Below, one piece after another: positions 58,133 through 64,000 of a stretch of 64,000 nt of DNA (position 1 is its first letter; every line of letters begins with the position of its first letter). The DNA comes from Sinanaerobacter sp. ZZT-01 (GTDB taxonomy: Bacteria; Bacillota; Clostridia; Peptostreptococcales; Anaerovoracaceae), in contig NZ_CP141728.1 of the NCBI RefSeq assembly GCF_035621135.1, positions 682,001 to 746,000 of the forward strand, given 5' to 3'. A program made the translations under genes and the position numbers. The notes beneath the pieces are model-generated. The model had not been told where the DNA came from and did not search any database. It worked only from the letters and a program-made list of their open reading frames with translations.

Positions 58133-60523
58133 CTACACCGTCCAAACTTGCTCGGTATCTGGCTGGTTCACCTCTTCCACCTTTGTAGTCATCATGCGAT
58201 ATAGTTGAGTATTTTTCGGAAATTTATTGATAAACGGCACAATGCTTCCTCCTGTGTATAAAAGCCCTTCCCCTGGATCCGAATTGGTCACATAAGAGAG
58301 CTGAGAATCGGAAATCTTCAATAACTCCGATAAGGCTTCTCTATCCGAAGCAGCCTGATTCAGCATGACAATAAATTCAGAGTTCGAAATCATCGTTTGC
58401 GCGATGGTAGACTTCATCATTGGAGCTATGTTTTGCGTAATTCCTGTAGGGATTCCTCCCCATTTTCGGAAGCGTCGGTACACTTCGTCAAAGAAAATGG
58501 CTAAATACTCACTGGAAAAGAAAATATACATTTCATCCACATACAGCCAGGTTCGTTTCCCTTTTTCTCTGTTGGCTGCAACTCGGTTCCAAATGGCATC
58601 CAGAACAATCAACATGCCCATGGATTTCAACTGCTTGCCCAAATCCTTTGTATCGTAACAGACCAGCCGGTTATTCACGTTAACATTTGTTTTATGACTA
58701 AATACCTTCAAATTGCCTTGCGCATACAATTCCAGTGCAGTAGCCATATCCTGTGCTTCTTCCTCTTTTTGCTCCTTCATCTTGCAGTAGAAATCCTCTA
58801 AGGTAGGTGTATAGGCTGAGTCATAGTCATGCTGAATCATCTCCATATAGGTCAGCCGCATACAACGGTCAATGATGGATTTCTGTCCTGGAGACAGGCC
58901 ATCCCTGCCGCCTACCAATACTTCACACAGGGATAACACAAAGTCTGACTTTAATAGCAATGGATCCTCATCGTCTCCATAGTTTTCATTTAGATCCATC
59001 GGGTTAATATAATTTTTAGAGGCTGCAGAAATCAGGACGACTTCGCCACCAAAGTTTTGCACCAGCTTGGTATACTCTCGCTCTGGATCAATGATGATGA
59101 TGTCGTCATCGGTGTTTAACAGCACGTGAATCATTTCCAGCTTGGCCAAAAAGCTTTTTCCCGAACCTGGTGTTCCAAAGAAAAAGCCGGAAGGTGTTTT
59201 TAAGAGCTTGCGATTGCAATGAATTAAATTACCAGACACTGCATTGATTCCGTAGTGTATGCCATCCTTATGCCACAGTTCCTGACTGGAATAGGGCATA
59301 AAAACACCGGTGCTCTCTGTAGTTAAACACCGGCTAATCTCTAAGTTATTTTTGCCTACTGGCAACGCTGCTGTGAGGCCATCCTCTTGTTGATAATTCA
59401 ATACCCCGATTTGACACAGATTTCTTCTAGCTGCAGCTTCGATTGCCTCACGCTGTTGTTTTAGCTGTTCCTGGGTGTCCGCAATATGCAGCATCACAAT
59501 GGATACAAAAAAAAGCTTTTGGTCTTTACTGACGATGTCATCCAAAAGCTCTTGTGCTTCCTTCAATGCATTTCGCAGATGGTATGGGATAAAGGCTTCC
59601 ATATAACCTGCCATTAAGCTTTTTTTCTGCTTCTGCATCTTGTTTGCCTCCATACCAACCAGTTTTTTACGTACCAGCTTCAATGCATTTTCTGGATTCA
59701 TGGGTTTTATGTGCATAGACAACATCATGTTAAACCGATGATCGGTAAGATCTGCTAAGACGCGATCTGTAAGATAGGACGGAAAATCTTTTAAGAACAA
59801 TACCTGTGCATATTTATCTCCCAAGAGGATATGATCTCTCTTAAATTCTATCCCATCTGGAGCAATGATGTCCTTGCTGGAAATTCCTCTGCGTTTTTGC
59901 ACCACTGCAGGGTTTAGACCAAACTCGCCTTCCTTGCCATTGCGATACACATCATGTAATATCTCCAACCGCTGCTGCTCATCCAAATCCCACATTTGGC
60001 TGCCCATCTTCTTAAGGCTTCCGCTCATTTCTGCTTCTAGGCGTGTAAAGTAATCTCTGGCTTTTTCTTGCTTTTCGGCTTGGCTGCTACAGGTCATATA
60101 AATTTCCTTTCGAATGTTATTCTTCCCTGCAGTCATTTTCTTTCGTAGTACACCATTATATTCCTCCCGGTAATTTTGCAATTTATCATTACGATCTGCC
60201 AGCAAAATTTCCTGTTCTAATGTTACTTTGTTAATGGATTTATTATTGATAGTAATCTGCACATCTACTGCAGCATCAAATCCATTTAAAAAGGCACAGT
60301 GCTTCAGAAATAAGCTCTCTTGCTCTTCCTGCTGTGCCGTTTGATAATCAATATCCCTACACAAGAAAGTTTTTGAATATTGTTCTTTTCCAATTTGCAA
60401 GATACCGTCTTCAAAGGACTCCATATACGGAATACTCTTCTGTGCTGTATATATTTTCTTCTTGGTCGATTTCTTAGTTTTGTGCTGCACGGCTCTTTGC
60501 TTACTTTCTTTCCATTTCATCAT
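58133..60523 (-). CDS. virB4: VirB4-like conjugation ATPase
   Basis: A 796-residue ATPase. Walker A is FGTPGSGKSFLAKLEM (about residue 450), DDDIIIIDPEREYTKLVQNFGGE follows, and Walker B lies in RTWLYVDEMYIFF. ATG 60523 (GGAGG, 6 bases upstream) is preferred. It overlaps the PrgI gene. It differs from the element 1 VirB4-like protein, showing that the two elements have unrelated transfer machines. Confidence 0.9.
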   Translation of the reverse strand: MMKWKESKQRAVQHKTKKSTKKKIYTAQKSIPYMESFEDGILQIGKEQYSKTFLCRDIDYQTAQQEEQESLFLKHCAFLNGFDAAVDVQITINNKSINKVTLEQEILLADRNDKLQNYREEYNGVLRKKMTAGKNNIRKEIYMTCSSQAEKQEKARDYFTRLEAEMSGSLKKMGSQMWDLDEQQRLEILHDVYRNGKEGEFGLNPAVVQKRRGISSKDIIAPDGIEFKRDHILLGDKYAQVLFLKDFPSYLTDRVLADLTDHRFNMMLSMHIKPMNPENALKLVRKKLVGMEANKMQKQKKSLMAGYMEAFIPYHLRNALKEAQELLDDIVSKDQKLFFVSIVMLHIADTQEQLKQQREAIEAAARRNLCQIGVLNYQQEDGLTAALPVGKNNLEISRCLTTESTGVFMPYSSQELWHKDGIHYGINAVSGNLIHCNRKLLKTPSGFFFGTPGSGKSFLAKLEMIHVLLNTDDDIIIIDPEREYTKLVQNFGGEVVLISAASKNYINPMDLNENYGDDEDPLLLKSDFVLSLCEVLVGGRDGLSPGQKSIIDRCMRLTYMEMIQHDYDSAYTPTLEDFYCKMKEQKEEEAQDMATALELYAQGNLKVFSHKTNVNVNNRLVCYDTKDLGKQLKSMGMLIVLDAIWNRVAANREKGKRTWLYVDEMYIFFSSEYLAIFFDEVYRRFRKWGGIPTGITQNIAPMMKSTIAQTMISNSEFIVMLNQAASDREALSELLKISDSQLSYVTNSDPGEGLLYTGGSIVPFINKFPKNTQLYRMMTTKVEEVNQPDTEQVWTV

Positions 60524-60857
60524 CCTCATCCTCCGTTTCTTGGATCAGGTATGCAAATAAATTTTCTGTTTGGTATTTCCGCTTTTGTGGCAGGAAATTA
60601 AACCGAAACACACACCAGGCCAACTTTTCAAATTTCATACCGTTATAGGTAAAAAAGCCGATTAAGGCCAACGGCGTGGTGGTAAACATCACAATCCATC
60701 CAGCTAAGTCTCTTCCTATATAATCACTTAGCCATAGGTACAACGGTATATTCATCGCACAAGCCGCCACGGCACAGATGGTCTGCCGCAATGTCATCCC
60801 CATCCAAAATGTTTCTTTGTATTTCCGTATCTCTTTTGGTATTTTAATTTCAATCAT
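60501..60857 (-). CDS. prgI: PrgI-family membrane protein
   Basis: A 118-residue protein with IPKEIRKYKETFWMGMTLRQTICAVAACAMNIPLYLW and a second helix (LAGWIVMFTTTPLALIGFFTY), the PrgI family pattern. It is a VirB3-like partner of the VirB4 ATPase. Confidence 0.85.
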   Translation of the reverse strand: MIEIKIPKEIRKYKETFWMGMTLRQTICAVAACAMNIPLYLWLSDYIGRDLAGWIVMFTTTPLALIGFFTYNGMKFEKLAWCVFRFNFLPQKRKYQTENLFAYLIQETEDEDDEMERK

Positions 60858-60867
60858 CCAGTCCTCC

Positions 60868-61680
60868 TTACCTTAAACCAACAATTTCTTTCGCCCAATT
60901 TCCTGATTTGGCCAGCACAAGAAGCAATACCATAGACGCTAACAAATAGCCGCCAAACCCTCCCATCATTGATGCATTCTGCGTAGGATCCTTAAACTCT
61001 ATGGCAAGTCCCGTGTAGATAATACAGCAGAGCAGCATAATAAAGCCCTGGATACATACACCAATGTACGACTGGAAAAAGGACTTGGCAATGCTGCGAT
61101 GGTCTTCCGATACCGCCGTACTAAGGGGCAATGGAGCCAGTGCCATATACACATACAATTCAATTAACCTGCCGTATGCAAATACGTTAACCGTAGTATT
61201 GATGAGGCTCACAATGGCCGTTGTCGGTAAACTCTGTGTCCAGAAGATAAAACGGTCTAATCTATTCATCTGGCTCATATGTGCTTCCAGCTCATTCATA
61301 TCCACTAAATTTTCCATAGGTGTAATCTTACCCGCCTGCAGCATCAAATTGGCAGTTTCACTATATAGCCATCCCATCAAATCAAAGCTGTTTTCCAAAA
61401 TGACCTTTCCAATGGTAAATACTAAAAAGAGCTTTACAATTCGCTCATAGTTATTTAGCTTAAAAAGCATCGCTTGGTTCACAAAGGTCATCAAAATAAA
61501 AATAGTTGCTACTGAGTATCCCACCGGTAGCAACACATTAAATACATTCTCAATACTAGCCCAAACCGCGTGATTGGACTCTGGGGACATGGTCAGAATG
61601 TCAATGATATTTTGCACGATGTCATTGAGATTTCCATATGTCCTTTTGAAACTTTCCATTGGATCGTCAAGACCAAACAT
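60868..61680 (-). CDS. VirB6/TrbL-like membrane channel protein
   Basis: A 270-residue polytopic protein with about six membrane segments (for example VLLPVGYSVATIFILMTFV, IVKLFLVFTIGKVIL, GGYLLASMVLLLVLA). It lies between Maff2 and PrgI, as in Tn1549-type loci. Confidence 0.8.
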   Translation of the reverse strand: MFGLDDPMESFKRTYGNLNDIVQNIIDILTMSPESNHAVWASIENVFNVLLPVGYSVATIFILMTFVNQAMLFKLNNYERIVKLFLVFTIGKVILENSFDLMGWLYSETANLMLQAGKITPMENLVDMNELEAHMSQMNRLDRFIFWTQSLPTTAIVSLINTTVNVFAYGRLIELYVYMALAPLPLSTAVSEDHRSIAKSFFQSYIGVCIQGFIMLLCCIIYTGLAIEFKDPTQNASMMGGFGGYLLASMVLLLVLAKSGNWAKEIVGLR

Positions 61681-61694
61681 AGCATCACTCCTCC

Positions 61695-62021
61695 TTATCC
61701 AAACAGGCTGGTACCACCCTGTCCAATGGCTGCCACCATAAATCCAGCGGCTAAAGTCTGCAGCCCTCTTACCTTAGCATCTGGATCTTCTTGTTTAAAT
61801 CCGATGGCCATTTGAATGCCTCCAATCATCGCAATTACCACACCAATCTTTACCAACCACTCACAAATGAAACTAATAAAGTTATCAAAGCCTGAAGTGT
61901 TCGCAGCTGCAAAAACTACAGTTGGGTTGCTGCATACGCTGACAATTCCACATCCTGCTAACAGAAAAAAACTGATTACTTCATTCTTCCACTTCTTTTT
62001 TACTTGTCCCTTATTCATGTT
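61695..62021 (-). CDS. Maff2-family membrane protein (VirB2-like)
   Basis: A 108-residue protein: signal-like helix (EVISFFLLAGCGIVSVCSNPTVVFAAA), second helix (LVKIGVVIAMIGGIQMAIGF) and LQTLAAGFMVAAIGQGGTSLF. It is the Maff2 family, a pilin-like part of Tn1549-type conjugation. ATG 62021 (GGAGGAAG upstream). Confidence 0.85.
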   Translation of the reverse strand, partial: NMNKGQVKKKWKNEVISFFLLAGCGIVSVCSNPTVVFAAANTSGFDNFISFICEWLVKIGVVIAMIGGIQMAIGFKQEDPDAKVRGLQTLAAGFMVAAIGQGGTSLFG

Positions 62022-62042
62022 CTTCCTCCATATATGCATATA

Positions 62043-63908
62043 CTAAAATTCATATTCTAAGGCATATCGCATTTGTTGTATGCCTTCCACACTAACTTGT
62101 AATTCCTTTAAATTAATACTTGGATCTGCTTTCTTCACTTTCTGCTGCTTCACTGTCTCTCGCATAGTATCCTTTTTTTGCAGCACTGGTGTAACAATGC
62201 TTTTATAGTCAAAGAAATTTTCTGGATGCTCCTCTTCATCATACAGCAGCTTGTAATTGGGATGCTTGGTCAAGTCATACTTCTGTGAATAAAACGGATG
62301 TACTCCCTTGATCAATACGAAGCAATCCGTATCTGGCATCTGACCAATCTCATCTGGCATCATGAGTTCTCTGGCCTGTTTGTTGTAATTTTGAGTTGCC
62401 GACCGATGCCTACCTCTAGTAAGGTTTCCAGTCTGTACGTCAATGGTCTCCTTTCCAAGCATCTTGGAAAAATACTCTGTAGTGCTTTGCTCATCACCGC
62501 CTAGATACAACTTGGTGTTACAGCAATTGACGATAGCTTTCCAACTTTTTTTATACAACTCCTCTAGCTGTGCCAGATGCTGCAAAATAATAGTCACACT
62601 AAAATTTTTGCTTCTCATAGTAGATGCCTGCTCTGAAAAGTCCGGTATCTCTCCGATGTTTGCAAATTCATCCAAAATAAATCGTACATGATTCTTCAGC
62701 CTTCGGCCTTTGCTACGAAATGCAATGTTGGAAAACAACAAAAACATTTGCGTGTACATCATGGCCACAATAAAGTTAAAAGTCTTATCCGAATCGGGAA
62801 TGATAAGAAATAATGCCATCTTTCTCTCTGGCAGCTGTCGAATATCCAGCGTATCTTGCTGTGTTAAATTTGCCACTGCCGGAATATTAAAGATCGCTAA
62901 ACGGACACCCGCAGAGATAATGATACTCTTAGCTGTTTTTCCTGCTGCCTTTTTAAAGATGTCATATTGGCAAATCGCTACGTTATCGGGATCCTCCTTT
63001 CGTAGCTGTTCAAATAAAATATCTAGATCTGATTCAAAGCTGCTATCTTCTTCATCCACCACCGCCATTCGAATCAAACGTAAAACAGTGTTAAAATTTT
63101 GTTCATCCTTTGGTAGTTTATACCAAATAAAGAAAAACAGCGCTTGTAATAACGCTGTTTCTGCCTTTTCCCAAAAAGGATCATTGACGCTGCTGTTGGA
63201 TGGTGTGGTATTACGGATAAGACAAGAGATTACCTTCATCACGTCTTCCTCTTTTTCGATATAGTGAAATGGACTGTAGCAGTAACTATGTGCCATATCT
63301 ACTAAATTGAAGACACGAATTTCATAGCCATTTTTCTCTAACATTTTCCCGGTGTCCTGCAAAATCTCTCCTTTGGGATCTGTGATTACATAAGAGGTGT
63401 GCAGTTGCATGAGATTAGGTTTTACATAGGATCTGGTTTTTCCAGCACCGGAATCTCCTATGACAAGTACATTGGCATTCTTACGAATCTTCCTTGAGTT
63501 TAAACTGAGGCACTCCGTAAGCGTCAAAATAATATTGTTTTTAAACACCTTATCCGCCAACCGCTTGCCTTCCTCTTTTTCTGCCCACCTTGCCGTGCCA
63601 TGCTCTTTACCGGGCATTAGCTTTTTCCTGCTACTGATATACCACACGACTCCCATGAACGCAATAAATGTAAACCACTTGAACGGCTCTAAGCTGGCAC
63701 CAGCAAAGGACAGTGGATAGAGCTGCATGTGCGTAGTGGCATCATACAGCAATGCATTCAAATCTGACAGAAAATTGAACTCTAGATATGCTGGCCAGCA
63801 CACGCCTATGTGCAGCATCAGATAACTGCCCAGCACGTAGCTGACTGCCATCAAGATGTAATCCGACCGCCGTTTCTTACGTCGCCGCTCTTGTTCTGTA
63901 ATTGCCAT
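62043..63908 (-). CDS. virD4: VirD4/TraG-type coupling protein
   Basis: A 621-residue protein: two N-terminal helices, then Walker A GDSGAGKTRSYVKPNLMQL, DPKGEILQDTGKMLEKNGYEI, Walker B FILDEFANIGEIPDF and SVTIILQHLAQLEELYKKSWKAI. It brings relaxase-bound DNA to the channel. Element 1 uses an FtsK-like TcpA instead. Confidence 0.9.
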   Translation of the reverse strand: MAITEQERRRKKRRSDYILMAVSYVLGSYLMLHIGVCWPAYLEFNFLSDLNALLYDATTHMQLYPLSFAGASLEPFKWFTFIAFMGVVWYISSRKKLMPGKEHGTARWAEKEEGKRLADKVFKNNIILTLTECLSLNSRKIRKNANVLVIGDSGAGKTRSYVKPNLMQLHTSYVITDPKGEILQDTGKMLEKNGYEIRVFNLVDMAHSYCYSPFHYIEKEEDVMKVISCLIRNTTPSNSSVNDPFWEKAETALLQALFFFIWYKLPKDEQNFNTVLRLIRMAVVDEEDSSFESDLDILFEQLRKEDPDNVAICQYDIFKKAAGKTAKSIIISAGVRLAIFNIPAVANLTQQDTLDIRQLPERKMALFLIIPDSDKTFNFIVAMMYTQMFLLFSNIAFRSKGRRLKNHVRFILDEFANIGEIPDFSEQASTMRSKNFSVTIILQHLAQLEELYKKSWKAIVNCCNTKLYLGGDEQSTTEYFSKMLGKETIDVQTGNLTRGRHRSATQNYNKQARELMMPDEIGQMPDTDCFVLIKGVHPFYSQKYDLTKHPNYKLLYDEEEHPENFFDYKSIVTPVLQKKDTMRETVKQQKVKKADPSINLKELQVSVEGIQQMRYALEYEF

Positions 63909-64000
63909 TACCGCTCACCCCTTACTGAAGCTTCCTTGGAGCCTATTGAAAGTTTTACCTCTGGTACCATATTTGCTTCCCTTGTAGCTTTAATTTTTGC
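63908..64000 (-). CDS. C-terminal end of an upstream conjugation gene (partial)
   Basis: Thirty codons, cut by the window edge, ending in a TAA that overlaps the virD4 start as TAATG. In Tn1549-like loci a PcfB/DUF3801 gene usually stands here; the short visible tail neither proves nor excludes this. Confidence 0.5.
   Translation of the reverse strand, partial: AKIKATREANMVPEVKLSIGSKEASVRGER

Larger units (their letters stand above)
48130..64000. mobile_element. Integrated conjugative element 2, left part (continues beyond the window)
   Basis: The left border is set by the abrupt loss of CotJC homology near 48129. A leftward large serine recombinase ends 68 bases from it. The visible 15.9 kb carry Tn1549-like conjugation genes, a replication initiator-like gene, SSB, a CptIN-like system and XRE regulators related to those of element 1. 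The right end is not in the window. Confidence 0.8.

Noticed and set aside
57494-58204. Overlapping plus-strand ORFs opposite the NlpC/P60 gene
   Set aside because: Cys/Phe/Leu-rich translations without ribosome sites, typical of the antisense of Lys/Glu-rich coding DNA.

Overview
The window reads as a low-GC, spore-forming Firmicute of the class Clostridia. It opens with a spore-coat cotJ operon, has AG-rich Shine-Dalgarno sites, frequent GTG/TTG starts, S-layer-homology proteins and Gram-positive conjugation genes. No genus can be named from this sequence. Almost all of the window is two integrated conjugative elements that cut one chromosomal gene, cotJC (manganese-catalase-like spore coat protein), into pieces.

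Layout. 1-1129: chromosome, with a 42-aa Cys-rich gene, cotJA, cotJB and the first ~65 codons of cotJC. 1130-47917: element 1, 46,788 bp, bounded by a 7-bp core (GAAGAAT) and carrying a large serine recombinase whose 3' end is 26 bp from the right core. 47911-48129: the middle part of cotJC, in frame. 48130 to beyond 64000: element 2, with its own large serine recombinase at its left end. The last part of cotJC must lie to the right of the window. Joining the two outer halves of element 1 restores a continuous CotJC frame, and joining the two inner halves gives an imperfect palindrome typical of a serine-integrase attP. Both insertions fall in codons of conserved metal-ligand motifs. By analogy with the skin element in sigK, developmentally timed excision in the mother cell is a plausible hypothesis, not shown here.

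Element 1, left to right: an ADP-ribosyltransferase next to attL; an operon of a SWIM zinc-finger amidoligase and a DUF4417-like protein; a replication initiator with 44-bp-phased repeats; a Tad pilus locus with SLH surface proteins and an embedded type I toxin/antisense RNA pair; a Tcp-type (Tn916/pCW3-like) conjugation operon with a TcpM-like tyrosine-recombinase-fold relaxase candidate; an accessory block (radical SAM protein, PD-(D/E)XK-like protein, two YopX-like proteins, a split DUF2786 protein, many small proteins); ParAB with four parS-like palindromes; a gamma-glutamylcyclotransferase-like gene; a ToxIN type III toxin-antitoxin system; a cluster of XRE regulators with distinct operators; and the recombinase.

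Element 2 has a different, Tn1549-like conjugation module (VirD4, Maff2, VirB6-like, PrgI, VirB4, NlpC/P60). It also has a replication-initiator-like gene with an antisense RNA, SSB, a membrane J-domain protein, a CptIN-like type III toxin-antitoxin system and a related XRE cluster.

The two elements share a repeated unit: a divergent XRE pair with paired operators 33-35 bp apart, followed by a ~70-nt structured element on the minus strand. Its three copies show compensatory base changes and GGGA/GGAA (GNRA) tetraloops. This unit and the doubly split cotJC are the most novel-looking features of the window. No tRNA, rRNA or CRISPR array was seen.
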